DNA of 64,000 bases from an uncultured Flaviramulus sp. (GTDB taxonomy: Bacteria > Bacteroidota > Bacteroidia > Flavobacteriales > Flavobacteriaceae). Made by a program: the position numbers and the translations under genes. The stretch's first letter is position 1. Every line of letters begins with the position of its first letter. A model generated the notes under the pieces. That model did no database searches and was not told the origin of the DNA. It saw only the letters and a list, made by a program, of their open reading frames with translations. The stretch lies in contig CANLXL010000001.1 in NCBI GenBank assembly GCA_947495125.1, positions 62,001 to 126,000 on the forward strand, in the 5' to 3' direction. This document shows, in pieces, positions 1-8,728 of the stretch.

Positions 1-324
1 AACGATCTACGCCGCGGTATATGGTCTGAATTAAGATCCGGTAGAAGCATTAGTGTTTATCGCAGAAATCTTCAACGCGCCCATGTTGAACGCTTGATTT
101 CCTTATTAAGCGCCTCTGATGTTAGAAAGAGAAATGGTTCCGCTTATGTTAAGAGTACTGCAGTTACCGTAAAGCAATCGGATATTATTCCTGTGGTTAG
201 AGGTGAGTTAAACCGTATTAAGCGAGCAGCTCAAAATGCTTCCGGGGTTGCATCGAATACCATAGACCGCTATCATTTGCAAGATATTGCGAAACGTATT
301 GAAAGCGCATTGGACCCTAAATAA
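1..324 (+). CDS. C-terminal end of a zinc-dependent metalloprotease (DUF5117/DUF4953 type), cut by the window edge
   Basis: The reading frame is open from base 1 and stops at 324, so about 107 C-terminal residues are visible. An internal TTG at 94 could be taken for a start, but the frame continues upstream without a stop. The segment with LRRGIWSEL and YRRNLQRAHVERL resembles, from memory, the C-terminus of the large secreted zinc metalloproteases of Bacteroidota that carry DUF5117 and DUF4953. The HExxH catalytic site would lie outside the window, so the assignment rests on this tail only. The downstream neighbour is convergent. Confidence 0.6.
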   Translation, partial: NDLRRGIWSELRSGRSISVYRRNLQRAHVERLISLLSASDVRKRNGSAYVKSTAVTVKQSDIIPVVRGELNRIKRAAQNASGVASNTIDRYHLQDIAKRIESALDPK

Positions 325-362
325 GAGAAAAAGAGAATATACTTTTAAAAGAAGGCTTCAAT

Positions 363-935
363 TTAATTGGAGCCTTCTTTTTTTTCTACAAAGTCTTTTA
401 TAGAAACTTGGTTAATTATAACATCATCTAATACAGCTTCACCTTCTTTCACATATACCAAGGCATACGCAGAGTTTGGCACAGAATCGCGCTGACTGTT
501 TCTTACGGCTAACTCGGCATCATAGGCTTTGGTTTCTTCCATATAATAACGATCAAAAGGAAGATTAAAATGAAGTTCGGCTTCATTTCTGTTATACCAA
601 TTTACTTCAGCCATTACATAATCTTTATGACCTTTCAATTCAAACTTACTAACTTGATTTACCTGAGCAAAACCCAAACTGTCCTGGTTCAAATAAACGT
701 AGACATCTTCTCCATAATTCCACAATGAATCACTAGTTTTAAAAGTATCAACTTCATAATTTAAAACAATGTATTTTCCTCTGAATGGATCACTCGGGTC
801 TATAGGTTGGGTCTTAAATTTATATGCCACGCCGGTGTCTATAATTTTCTCCTGGTTAAAAATCATTTGTGCTGGTACAAATATTTGTACTAGAGCAACT
901 ATTATGAATATTACTAATAGGTTAATTGTTTTCAT
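363..935 (-). CDS. GDYXXLXY domain membrane-anchored protein
   Basis: This 190-residue protein has one N-terminal hydrophobic segment (about residues 5-24) and then a soluble domain on the outer face of the membrane. The family signature appears as FRGKYIVLNYEVD near residue 52, matching the GDYxxLxY motif with K in place of D. Proteins of this family are commonly found next to, or fused with, DUF2157 membrane proteins, and a DUF2157 gene lies two genes upstream here. It is the last gene of a minus-strand run reaching back to 5169 and starts 11 bases after the previous stop. The biochemical function is unknown. Confidence 0.75.
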   Translation of the reverse strand: MKTINLLVIFIIVALVQIFVPAQMIFNQEKIIDTGVAYKFKTQPIDPSDPFRGKYIVLNYEVDTFKTSDSLWNYGEDVYVYLNQDSLGFAQVNQVSKFELKGHKDYVMAEVNWYNRNEAELHFNLPFDRYYMEETKAYDAELAVRNSQRDSVPNSAYALVYVKEGEAVLDDVIINQVSIKDFVEKKEGSN

Positions 936-946
936 TTTATTGTTCT

Positions 947-1594
947 TTAATCTTTATACTTATTGATAACTCCAAAATCAAAAGGTGTCCAATAACAACT
1001 TTTTAATCCGCTCTCTTTAAAGGCTGAATTTACCCAAGAATTACAAGTTTTAATGCAAGAGTAACTCCCATTAGCTTTGTAAAAATCGTCATTAAAAGCA
1101 TAGCCTTTATTTTCTAAAATTACTTTATTGCCATCTTTATCAAGCTGAAAAGAATTCAAAATATACCTATTCAGTTTTAATAATTGTTGTTCATTTAAGG
1201 AAACGACATCCCATTCCGGGTGTTTTCGTGAAAGTTTTGTCAAATGAATCAGCGTGTTACTATTTAAAAACATTGCACTAATTGCATTTTTAAAAGTTAA
1301 ATCATTCCAAGTTGGAGTATTCAAATAAAAATTCTCATCACCCCAACCAAACGATAAATATTCTTCATCCTTCATATTAAGACCTTCTTTAAGGCCATCT
1401 TCAATATCATTTATTGCAATAATAATATCCAAATGAACACCATTTGTGTTTAAGTATATAGTCTTGCTTCTATTTGAATTTAAATCATCTTTATTAACAG
1501 TTATTGAAGTTAACGCAAGTGCAATTAAAAGATAAACTACAGGAAACATTAAAATTCCTAGAATCAATTTCAATATGTATTTCAACAATTTCAT
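947..1594 (-). CDS. DUF2459 / TIGR02117 family protein
   Basis: This 215-residue protein has an N-terminal membrane segment (about residues 8-30). Family-typical blocks follow: NGVHLDIII near residue 51, FGWGDENFYLNTPTW near residues 82-96, and a C-terminal Cys-containing stretch (SYSCIKTCNSWVN) that resembles a papain-like/NlpC-like active-site region. The family has no established activity. Its ATG overlaps the upstream DUF2157 stop by one base (TAATG), which indicates translational coupling. The neighbours suggest a role at the inner membrane or periplasm, but no substrate can be named. Confidence 0.75.
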   Translation of the reverse strand: MKLLKYILKLILGILMFPVVYLLIALALTSITVNKDDLNSNRSKTIYLNTNGVHLDIIIAINDIEDGLKEGLNMKDEEYLSFGWGDENFYLNTPTWNDLTFKNAISAMFLNSNTLIHLTKLSRKHPEWDVVSLNEQQLLKLNRYILNSFQLDKDGNKVILENKGYAFNDDFYKANGSYSCIKTCNSWVNSAFKESGLKSCYWTPFDFGVINKYKD

Positions 1595-2874
1595 TATTTA
1601 ATTGCTTTTTTTCTTTGCTTTTTTAACATGATATAATTTGTAGAAAAGAAGCCAATACCAACCCCAACAAATAATAACCCTCTAATCACAAAACTCACAT
1701 CCGTATCAAAAAAGCGACAGGTTATAAGCGCTGCTATAATCAATAGTCCATAATTCAGAATCCCAAAATGAAATTTATCCGCTCCAATTTTTATAACAGT
1801 TATACCTAGGGTTAGAATTAACACATTAATAAGTAAGATTGGCACAATACTATTCACTAACCCGATAAAGAAAAACAGGGCAAAAAGAACAAAAACATAC
1901 TGAAACATATTAAATTTCTCAATCCATTTTTTTACATATGAAAATGCTATAACGCCAAGGGTTACCAAAAAGAGAACTATTACCATGTAAAACTCCTGTG
2001 AATTTAGAACCATATCGTTGGTAAACACATCCTTCCAAATCCATTCGAAACTTGTTAATAACAGCATATAAACTGTACCTAAAGAACCAAGAACCAAATA
2101 ACCGTTACGTCTCAATTTTTGGCTATCAAAAAACGGAAGCTTTCCAATGTTGTAGAACAGACCGAATAAAATAACATACATCAACACACCAAATTCGACG
2201 TTGTTTTTTACAAATGCCCCAAGAACAATGATAAAACTCAAAGGTAAAAACCAATTAAAAATAGAAGTGACGTTATGCAAACTTTTATACCTTAAAAGCT
2301 GAACGTAATGCGGTATTATTAATGCAAACAATATCAAATACAACCAAGGTGATTCATTTCCGGAAAAATAGCCCACGGAACATGCATAACTTGTAGCAAA
2401 TATAGTATGTAACATAGCCAAAGCTTGTGATTTTAAAAGATATATGAGTGGTGTACAAAGCAAAATCCATGTTAACGTATAAGCATCAAAATCTCCAGGA
2501 ATATTGTAGATCTGACTCACCAATGCCATACTGGCACCAACCGCAAAAAACAGAAAAACGCCTGAGGCCTCCCGCCATGTTACGCTCTTTTTCTTTAAAA
2601 TCGTATAGCCCACAGAGAACTGTCCAATAATGAGAGGGATAAAAGCAAAAATTGTTTTAACACTTCTTGAGAAATTATCCCAGTTATGAGCCAGTATTAG
2701 AATAATGCCTAGCCCCATTAAAGTCGACCCTAAAACGGCAAACACCGTAAATAACCTATTGGGAGAATCTTCTTTTTTTGTGAGGTAGTACACTTCAATG
2801 CTTGAAGCAATCTCTTGGGTAATCACCTTATTTTTTACTAACTCGGGTAATTCTTTTTGAATTTTTGAATTCAT
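1594..2874 (-). CDS. DUF2157 multi-pass membrane protein
   Basis: This 426-residue protein has a short soluble N-terminus (about residues 1-45: helical, with the KELPELVKNKVIT pattern typical of DUF2157), then about eleven or twelve hydrophobic segments to the C-terminus, which ends in a basic tail. DUF2157 proteins are integral membrane proteins of unknown function that recur with GDYXXLXY proteins, as seen in this operon. The ATG at 2874 is the only sensible start. It sits 17 bases downstream of the 117-residue membrane protein gene. Confidence 0.8.
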   Translation of the reverse strand: MNSKIQKELPELVKNKVITQEIASSIEVYYLTKKEDSPNRLFTVFAVLGSTLMGLGIILILAHNWDNFSRSVKTIFAFIPLIIGQFSVGYTILKKKSVTWREASGVFLFFAVGASMALVSQIYNIPGDFDAYTLTWILLCTPLIYLLKSQALAMLHTIFATSYACSVGYFSGNESPWLYLILFALIIPHYVQLLRYKSLHNVTSIFNWFLPLSFIIVLGAFVKNNVEFGVLMYVILFGLFYNIGKLPFFDSQKLRRNGYLVLGSLGTVYMLLLTSFEWIWKDVFTNDMVLNSQEFYMVIVLFLVTLGVIAFSYVKKWIEKFNMFQYVFVLFALFFFIGLVNSIVPILLINVLILTLGITVIKIGADKFHFGILNYGLLIIAALITCRFFDTDVSFVIRGLLFVGVGIGFFSTNYIMLKKQRKKAIK

Positions 2875-2891
2875 TTTAAACCGTATTAAAA

Positions 2892-3245
2892 TTAATTAGT
2901 CTCTAACGATAAAGGCATAACTATGAGGTATAATACACCAAGAATAACGCCTACGTAAAAATATGATTTACAATACTCTAATCTCTTTCTTTTTTTAGCT
3001 TGCTTATAAAGCCTTCCTAAAATTGAAACCATCAATATCAAATCTATAGTATATATACTAAAAATTACTTGTTCAGAAAACATACTAGTGCTTGAAGCTG
3101 ATTCCGAAAAATACAACCAACTCAGAATAAAGTTTAAAACAAATACTCCAAATGATAATCCCATCATTAAAATTAACGATATGGTAAAATGCCAAAACTT
3201 CAGTTCACTTTGCATTATCGTTTTGAATTCAGTTGATAATCTCAC
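2892..3245 (-). CDS. Small three-helix membrane protein, unknown
   Basis: This 117-residue protein has three predicted membrane segments (about residues 18-40, 60-80 and 95-113) and a basic loop (KQAKKRKRLEY) between the second and third, which would put that loop in the cytoplasm. The codon at 3245 is GTG. An ATG at 3215 would shorten the protein by ten residues. I recognise no family. It sits inside the DUF2157 operon, 10 bases after the stop of the CPBP-like gene. Confidence 0.6.
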   Translation of the reverse strand: MRLSTEFKTIMQSELKFWHFTISLILMMGLSFGVFVLNFILSWLYFSESASSTSMFSEQVIFSIYTIDLILMVSILGRLYKQAKKRKRLEYCKSYFYVGVILGVLYLIVMPLSLETN

Positions 3246-3255
3246 GTTTATAATT

Positions 3256-3951
3256 CTAATTTATTAAATTTAAAAACACCTCCTGAAAAGGGTCTCTATT
3301 TACAACAGTATAATAAAATATGCCTCCCAACCAGCCATGAAACAAACCCATGGCATAAATATTTTTTATTTTCAAATATACATACCCGTAAAACAGCGCC
3401 AGAAGGAATGTTCCTAGCATTAACCACAAAGATGGAAAGTGTACAATCGAAAACAAAATTGCGGTACTCAACAAAATTAAGAACGTATTTAGTCGTTTGC
3501 GCTTAAGGTCACTCAGGTTTCCGGCAATCAACCCAATCACTAAAAACTGTTGAATACATCCCCAAATGGGATAGGTAAATAATAAGGGTAAAATATGCCA
3601 GGATAGATTAAGGGTTCCTCGAAAATATCCTAAAATCACAAATCCAACTATTGCAATCACAACAAAGGGAAGCATTAATTTTATAGTCGTTTTAAAATTA
3701 TCACGCCTAAAACCCCAGTACCTTAGCACATCCTTTTCTCGTTTATTTCTATAAATTATATAAATACTCCACCCCATAATCGAAAATATCACGAATTGCA
3801 GCCTATAATTTAAAGTATCCATAAAGATGAACTTTCCCAAAGCCGTTAGGACAACAGCAAAAATTTCAAGTATCCTTGTTTTATCAGAAACGGGTCTTTT
3901 CAATTTCGTTTCAGAGAATACCAAAAGGTCTTTTGTTAGTCTTGATTTCAT
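3256..3951 (-). CDS. CPBP (CAAX protease / bacteriocin-processing) family membrane protein with altered active site
   Basis: This protein of about 231 residues has six or more membrane segments. Motif 2 (FSIVH) and motif 3 (LFHGWLGG) of the CPBP/Abi intramembrane metalloprotease family are present. Motif 1, normally EExxxR, reads QQFLVIG, so both glutamates are glutamines and the arginine is missing. It may be a non-catalytic or divergent member. The open frame extends to a TTG at 4017 and an ATG at 4014. I prefer the ATG at 3951, because the upstream stretch would have to be read through a perfect 15-bp hairpin. The fold is fairly secure; activity is doubtful. Confidence 0.7.
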   Translation of the reverse strand: MKSRLTKDLLVFSETKLKRPVSDKTRILEIFAVVLTALGKFIFMDTLNYRLQFVIFSIMGWSIYIIYRNKREKDVLRYWGFRRDNFKTTIKLMLPFVVIAIVGFVILGYFRGTLNLSWHILPLLFTYPIWGCIQQFLVIGLIAGNLSDLKRKRLNTFLILLSTAILFSIVHFPSLWLMLGTFLLALFYGYVYLKIKNIYAMGLFHGWLGGIFYYTVVNRDPFQEVFLNLIN

Positions 3952-3964
3952 ATCTATTTGTTTT

Positions 3965-3995
3965 AAAACCTCGCAGTCAATGACTGCGAGGTTTT
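3965..3995 (-). terminator. Perfect inverted repeat, likely intrinsic terminator or attenuator
   Basis: A 15-bp perfect stem (3965-3979 with 3981-3995) has a one-base centre, so its real loop would be three to five bases. A T-run flanks it on both strands. It lies 18 bases past the stop of the 161-residue membrane protein and 14 bases before the chosen CPBP start. That position suits termination or attenuation inside the operon. Confidence 0.6.
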
Positions 3996-4013
3996 TGGTT
4001 AACAAACCAATCA

Positions 4014-4499
4014 TCAAAACAAGAAAATCATATAGATTATGATTCCCTCTGCTATGCCTGTGATAATTGACATTCCTAAGATGTCCTTAATCTTACTTCG
4101 TAAAAAAAACACGACACTCAGAACAGCCATAATCGCCGCCAGTAGAATTTCTAAAGCATCAATTTTAGATAGTAAAAACGTAATTCCGGTAAATGCAGCC
4201 GTAATTGATGCTGCAATAACACAAAACTTAATAACCTCACGCTTAGCATAGTTACCTTCAATAAAACCATGTCTTAAATCTCTTAAGATAGAAAGCACAA
4301 AAAGCAGAGGCACGACAGATAAAAAAGGAGCAAAAACCACCTTAATACCTTTTTCAATGGCCAAATGATTATAAAAGAAAAATGCGATAGCGGTAAACGC
4401 CAATAACCCTGTAACAATAATAGATTGAAAAGTAAACAACAGCTCTCTTTTATTCACATTACTGTTCTTTTCCGGTGGTTTAATAAATACTTGTTCCAT
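4014..4499 (-). CDS. Multi-pass membrane protein, unknown
   Basis: This 161-residue protein has a 20-residue polar N-terminus and then five hydrophobic stretches: about residues 25-45, 52-70, 88-107, 112-133 and 138-160. A basic/acidic loop with the sequence RDLRHGFIEGNYAKRE lies between the second and third. I recognise no family. It starts 34 bases after the stop of the preceding membrane protein gene, in the same minus-strand run, and a perfect hairpin follows it. Confidence 0.6.
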   Translation of the reverse strand: MEQVFIKPPEKNSNVNKRELLFTFQSIIVTGLLAFTAIAFFFYNHLAIEKGIKVVFAPFLSVVPLLFVLSILRDLRHGFIEGNYAKREVIKFCVIAASITAAFTGITFLLSKIDALEILLAAIMAVLSVVFFLRSKIKDILGMSIITGIAEGIIIYMIFLF

Positions 4500-4533
4500 A
4501 ATTTTAAATTTTTGATGATTGTAATTCGTTGAT

Positions 4534-5001
4534 TTAATTTGATATAAAAAAGACGTGCATGGCTAAAGCCAACATCACGCCGCTTAAAATGCCATTTGCC
4601 TTTAAGTTATTATACAGTATATAGTTAAGCACATAAGAACTCACCGTGGTTGAATTTATTAAATGTGCAAAAATGAGGTGATCCTCAAGTTTCTGATGTG
4701 TTAGCGTTTCTAAAAGCCACATAAAACCAATCCCAACGAACATGGTCGCACCTAATAAAATGACGGCAGGCTTTTGGTTTTTTAACTTATAGGCATCGGT
4801 GTTTTCCGGTATAAAATGTTCAATTAAAATAAACCTGGCAAAAAACAGCATCGGAATAGGAAACAACACGGAAGACACTATTTTAATGACATCTTTAAAG
4901 GTTTTGATCTCGTCGTACCCAAGAAACACCAAATAAATGAATACGACTATAGATATACCCGTCGTAACCATAAAGGCCGTATTTAAATTTTTAAGCTTCA
5001 T
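4534..5001 (-). CDS. Multi-pass membrane protein, unknown
   Basis: This 155-residue protein has hydrophobic segments at about residues 8-28, 38-60, 78-97, 105-128 and 133-152. The ATG at 5001 follows the stop of a 51-residue ORF by 12 bases. I recognise no family motif. Its composition and position suggest that it works with the other small membrane proteins of this cluster, but nothing in the sequence gives a function. Confidence 0.6.
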   Translation of the reverse strand: MKLKNLNTAFMVTTGISIVVFIYLVFLGYDEIKTFKDVIKIVSSVLFPIPMLFFARFILIEHFIPENTDAYKLKNQKPAVILLGATMFVGIGFMWLLETLTHQKLEDHLIFAHLINSTTVSSYVLNYILYNNLKANGILSGVMLALAMHVFFISN

Positions 5002-5013
5002 CCTATCGATAAA

Positions 5014-5169
5014 CTAAAAATTAAAATAATCGACGCCCGACGTGTTATTAGCCATATAAGATATACAATGCTTATAACTTCGAATAACTTCTTTTGAAAT
5101 GACTCTGGAATAAAACATTGCTGTTATTACCACAGCCATAAGCAGGACTGTTCTAAAAATACCTTTCAT
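5014..5169 (-). CDS. Small 51-residue membrane or secreted peptide gene, candidate first gene of the cluster
   Basis: An ATG at 5169 opens a 51-codon frame that ends with TAG at 5014. The product starts MKGIFRTVLLMAVVITAMFY, one membrane or signal segment, followed by a basic and polar tail with a single Cys. It lies 12 bases ahead of the next gene in the same direction, and the 150 bases upstream are AT-rich, as for a promoter. Support is the start/segment structure and spacing only. I know no homologue. Confidence 0.45.
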   Translation of the reverse strand: MKGIFRTVLLMAVVITAMFYSRVISKEVIRSYKHCISYMANNTSGVDYFNF

Positions 5170-5320
5170 AATATTTTGCTTTGATGATTACAAAACAAAA
5201 CTGCAAAAGCTATGCAACACAGCAAATACTTTTTTTAGCAAAAACTGACGATATAATTTTATACATTACATTATAATATGTTATATTTATTGATATATTG
5301 TATTTTTTACTGACGATTAA

Positions 5321-6832
5321 ATGAATGATTTAAATCATATAGCCCAAACGTTTTCGAAGGAAGACTCTCAACGGTTCATATCTTTTCTGGAGAAGAAGAA
5401 TAAACGAAGAGATGCTAAAAACATTCAATTATTTAAACTCTTGTTAAACAACAATCTAAACTCTGGCGACCTTTGTTTTAAACTTTATGGGCATTCTAAA
5501 AAAGAGGCCTATCATGCGTTAAGAAAACGCTTGTATCAATCTATTATAGAGTTTATAGCAAATTCAAGCTTGCAAGAAGAAAAGGCCATAGATATGCAAA
5601 TCATAAAATATATTTTAGCTTCGCGTACCTGCTTGCAACAAAAGCAATATAAGATGGCTTATAAAATTTTGGATAAAGCTGAGATTTTGGCAGAGGAACA
5701 CCACCTGTTTCCGCTTCTTAACGAAATTTATCACAGTCAAATACAATATGCCTATACCAACACTGAAATAGACATCAATATACTTATCTCAAAATTCGAA
5801 AGCAATAAAAACCATCATCAACTGGAGGATCGACTCAATATCGTTTATGCCAAAGTTAGACAAACTCTTAATAGCCTGACTTATAAAGGAGAGGTTACAG
5901 ATTTTGAAACGATTACAAACAATGCACTTAACGAATACAATATTAGCATTAATGATTCCATGTCGTTTAAATCATTATATCAACTTATTACTATTGTAAG
6001 TCTTTCAGCCTTCGTGACTAACGATTACCTCAAAGTTGAACCCTTTTTAATACAGACCTACAAAACTATTCTTAAGCACAAAAACAGAGACAAACAATTG
6101 TATTATCATATTCAAATACTCTATACCATTGCGAATATCCTGTTTAGAAATAAAAAGTTTAATAAGTCCCTTCTGTATTTAGACCTCATGAACCAACACA
6201 TGCTTGGCAAGCGAAAAAAATACTACAATACCTTTATACTCAAATACAATTTACTTTTAGCGCTTAATTTGAACTATTCAAACCAACAAGACGAAGCTAT
6301 AAGGATATTAAGTCCTCTAATAAAATCTAAGCATTCCGACATAGGAACCTTATTAGATATTTACTTGAGCTTAATTACATTTCACTTTCAAAAAGATGAT
6401 TTTAAAAAAGCCCATACGTTATTTTCCAAATTCTACCATACCGATAATTGGTATACCGAAAAGGCAGGAATAGAATGGGTTATTAAGAAAAATTTGATTG
6501 ATATTTTACTTCAAATTGAACTTAAAAACATTGACCTGGTTGAGTCCAGAATATTAAGTTTCAAAAGAAATCATTCAAGCTATTTGAAAGGTATCAAACA
6601 AGACCGCGTACTAATTTATTTGGGATTAATAGAGCGCTATTATAAAGCATCGGAAAAAGTCACGTCGGAAGCTTTTAAAAATAAAGTAGAAAACTCATTC
6701 GAATGGATTGATAAAGAACGGGAAGATATTTTCGTGATGAGTTTTTACGCCTGGTTAAAAAGCAAAATGGAAAACAAAAATCTTTATAACACCACACTGG
6801 CTTTAATTAAAGACTCAAAAATTAATTTATAA
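5321..6832 (+). CDS. Large all-helical (TPR-like) protein, unknown
   Basis: This 503-residue protein has no signal peptide or membrane segment. It is lysine-, asparagine- and leucine-rich, with helix pairs such as QKQYKMAYKILDKAEILAEE (about residue 106) and FRNKKFNKSLLYLDLMNQ (about residue 275). These look like degenerate tetratricopeptide repeats, so a cytoplasmic scaffold or protein-binding role is possible. It is divergent from the membrane-protein cluster and followed after 24 bases by a secreted protein gene, with which it may form an operon. No named family is recognised. Confidence 0.55.
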   Translation: MNDLNHIAQTFSKEDSQRFISFLEKKNKRRDAKNIQLFKLLLNNNLNSGDLCFKLYGHSKKEAYHALRKRLYQSIIEFIANSSLQEEKAIDMQIIKYILASRTCLQQKQYKMAYKILDKAEILAEEHHLFPLLNEIYHSQIQYAYTNTEIDINILISKFESNKNHHQLEDRLNIVYAKVRQTLNSLTYKGEVTDFETITNNALNEYNISINDSMSFKSLYQLITIVSLSAFVTNDYLKVEPFLIQTYKTILKHKNRDKQLYYHIQILYTIANILFRNKKFNKSLLYLDLMNQHMLGKRKKYYNTFILKYNLLLALNLNYSNQQDEAIRILSPLIKSKHSDIGTLLDIYLSLITFHFQKDDFKKAHTLFSKFYHTDNWYTEKAGIEWVIKKNLIDILLQIELKNIDLVESRILSFKRNHSSYLKGIKQDRVLIYLGLIERYYKASEKVTSEAFKNKVENSFEWIDKEREDIFVMSFYAWLKSKMENKNLYNTTLALIKDSKINL

Positions 6833-6856
6833 ATAAACTGTTTTATCCCTCATATA

Positions 6857-8074
6857 ATGGCAAAAAGGATTGTACTCTTACTACTTTTTTTTAAAGGATT
6901 TTTTTTAGCGGCTCAACAAAAAGATAGCTTATCCATAAAAAACGGTGTTGACAACCCAAACCTTTTAGCAACACATCACTTCGGTATTTTTAGCTCGCGA
7001 ATAAATACCAATTTTAAAATTAGAGTTCCGGAACATAAAACACTCACCATAGATCATACGAGTGGCAACAATTTTCATCCTTTTGTAGAAGCTCATTTCC
7101 CTAAGAACCCTTACATACGCGAAAGGCTAAGTCAGGTTGTTTGGCACGATCGCAGTTTCCAATTTATAGATCAGGAAACCACTCCGGCGGATTACATGAA
7201 CATTGTTATCGATGCTATAATAAAAACCTTTAGAGCAACCTTAAATCTCCCGCTTTCCAAAAAGCATGAATTAGAAATCACCCTTCGCTCTTACCTTATT
7301 ACAAAAGGGAAGCACCCATTTTCTTTTTTTACCGGAGATGAGACCGTTGAATGGTTTCACAGTAATATTTCCGGAGGAGAGGACCCATATGGAAGACGCT
7401 TTTATGGACTTAATCAAGTTAACTTTGAATACACCGACAGAAACGGAAATGCTTTAAAACTTAACAATAATGATTTCTTTTTAGGAGGTCTCGAGTTCAA
7501 CCATTATTATTATCCGGCGCTTTCAATGAACAAAACGAAAAACATATATCTTAATTTAGGGTCTCATCTCGGCATAAACACGTCTACATTCAACCCGTCT
7601 TTAGATTTAGGCGTTTCCGGGAATGTCATTAAAAAATACAACCTCAAATCCAAATATGAAATAAACCTCGCTACGGGCATAAATTTTTTATACAAAAACC
7701 TGATCAACTTTGGTTACGTTATCGATTTAGGAAATAATCCTTTTTTGGCTACTTTTGAAGGCAATGTTGAATTTACAGCCTACACAAAAAAAAGAAACTA
7801 TCATGCTCTAAGCATTAACTACCAACTTCAATCGCGATACAACAAACGAAAAGAAGCAGACTATTTCAGGCTTTTAGGGAAATGGCAAGAAATTAACGGA
7901 GGTTGGCAACATGGTGTTACAACCTTGTATAAAACATTGTCTAATTGGTCTTTTATTTATACTTATGGCAGGCCAAAGTATAAAATCGCCATGTATTTTA
8001 AGGAAGACTTCCTGGTAAACAATGCTCCGGATATACAGACTGGTATCAGCTTATCTTTCCCGATTCTTAAATAA
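6857..8074 (+). CDS. Putative outer-membrane beta-barrel protein, unknown
   Basis: This 405-residue protein has a clear signal peptide (about residues 1-19, ending LAAQQ). The mature part is rich in Asn, Tyr, Phe and Lys, with alternating hydrophobic patterns such as KIAMYFKEDFLV, and ends in a hydrophobic strand (GISLSFPILK). This suits an outer-membrane barrel. No catalytic motif is visible. It starts 24 bases after the helical protein gene. Function is unknown. Confidence 0.5.
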   Translation: MAKRIVLLLLFFKGFFLAAQQKDSLSIKNGVDNPNLLATHHFGIFSSRINTNFKIRVPEHKTLTIDHTSGNNFHPFVEAHFPKNPYIRERLSQVVWHDRSFQFIDQETTPADYMNIVIDAIIKTFRATLNLPLSKKHELEITLRSYLITKGKHPFSFFTGDETVEWFHSNISGGEDPYGRRFYGLNQVNFEYTDRNGNALKLNNNDFFLGGLEFNHYYYPALSMNKTKNIYLNLGSHLGINTSTFNPSLDLGVSGNVIKKYNLKSKYEINLATGINFLYKNLINFGYVIDLGNNPFLATFEGNVEFTAYTKKRNYHALSINYQLQSRYNKRKEADYFRLLGKWQEINGGWQHGVTTLYKTLSNWSFIYTYGRPKYKIAMYFKEDFLVNNAPDIQTGISLSFPILK

Positions 8075-8190
8075 TCTTATCCCCATTCAAAGCTTATAAA
8101 ATGTTAAGTAATAGTTAAAAACGATTGGTGTTTTAAACCATTTCAATCCGGCAAAGTCCTACTATCAATTAAACTTAAAATTTTATAAAA

Positions 8191-8655
8191 ATGAAAAAAC
8201 TCGTAATAATTGCAATCGCTTTTTTAGCACTACAAGTTACAGCGCAAGGACAAAAAAGAGACTATGCAAAGAAACAAGAGAGACCGTTAAAAGTAATGAA
8301 CTTTTCTGCTGAAGAAATAGCCACTCTTCATACCAAAAAAATGACCTTACATTTGGATTTGAATACATCACAACAAGAAAAGATTTATGCGATAAACCTG
8401 GAAAATGCCAAAGCAAGAAAAGCGTTTATGGAAAAGCGTGAAGCCAAAAGAGAAAGCGGTGAAGCCAAAGAAAAGCCTACGAAAGAGGAGCGTCTTAAGA
8501 TGATGAACAAAAAGCTCGATCACCAAATAGCTACCAAACAAAAAATGAAAAATATTTTAAATGATGAGCAATATGCCAAATGGGAAAAGTTTCAGGCTAA
8601 AAGAGCCCAAAAAGGCAAAAAAAGTAAAAAAGCATACAGTAAGAAAAGGCAATAA
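8191..8655 (+). CDS. Secreted Lys-rich helical protein (DUF4890-like)
   Basis: This 154-residue protein has a signal peptide (about residues 1-18, ending VTAQG). The body is a highly charged helical domain with the pattern MTLHLDLNTSQQEKIYAI near residue 50 and ILNDEQYAKWEKF near residue 126. That resembles the DUF4890 proteins of Bacteroidota and, loosely, the LTxxQ arrangement of Spy/CpxP periplasmic chaperones. The tail is strongly basic. An intrinsic terminator follows. A periplasmic role is likely; a chaperone role is only an analogy. Confidence 0.6.
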   Translation: MKKLVIIAIAFLALQVTAQGQKRDYAKKQERPLKVMNFSAEEIATLHTKKMTLHLDLNTSQQEKIYAINLENAKARKAFMEKREAKRESGEAKEKPTKEERLKMMNKKLDHQIATKQKMKNILNDEQYAKWEKFQAKRAQKGKKSKKAYSKKRQ

Positions 8656-8693
8656 GAATAGTTGGTTAGTGATTTGATTATAGTTTGTTAATT

Positions 8694-8728
8694 AGAGCAT
8701 TTCTGAATTTAGAAATGCTCTTTTTTTA
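8694..8728. terminator. Intrinsic terminator between convergent genes
   Basis: An 11-bp stem (8694-8704 with 8711-8721) has a 6-base loop and is followed on the plus strand by a run of seven T. It lies between the stop of the DUF4890-like gene (+) and the stop of hemL (-). It clearly serves the plus-strand gene, and the run of A before it is too short to make it strong on the minus strand. Confidence 0.8.

Noticed and set aside
3952-4017. CPBP gene start at TTG 4017 or ATG 4014, with an overlap with the upstream stop
   Set aside because: The extra residues run through a perfect 15-bp hairpin and are not like the family. The ATG at 3951 is more likely, although this is not proven.
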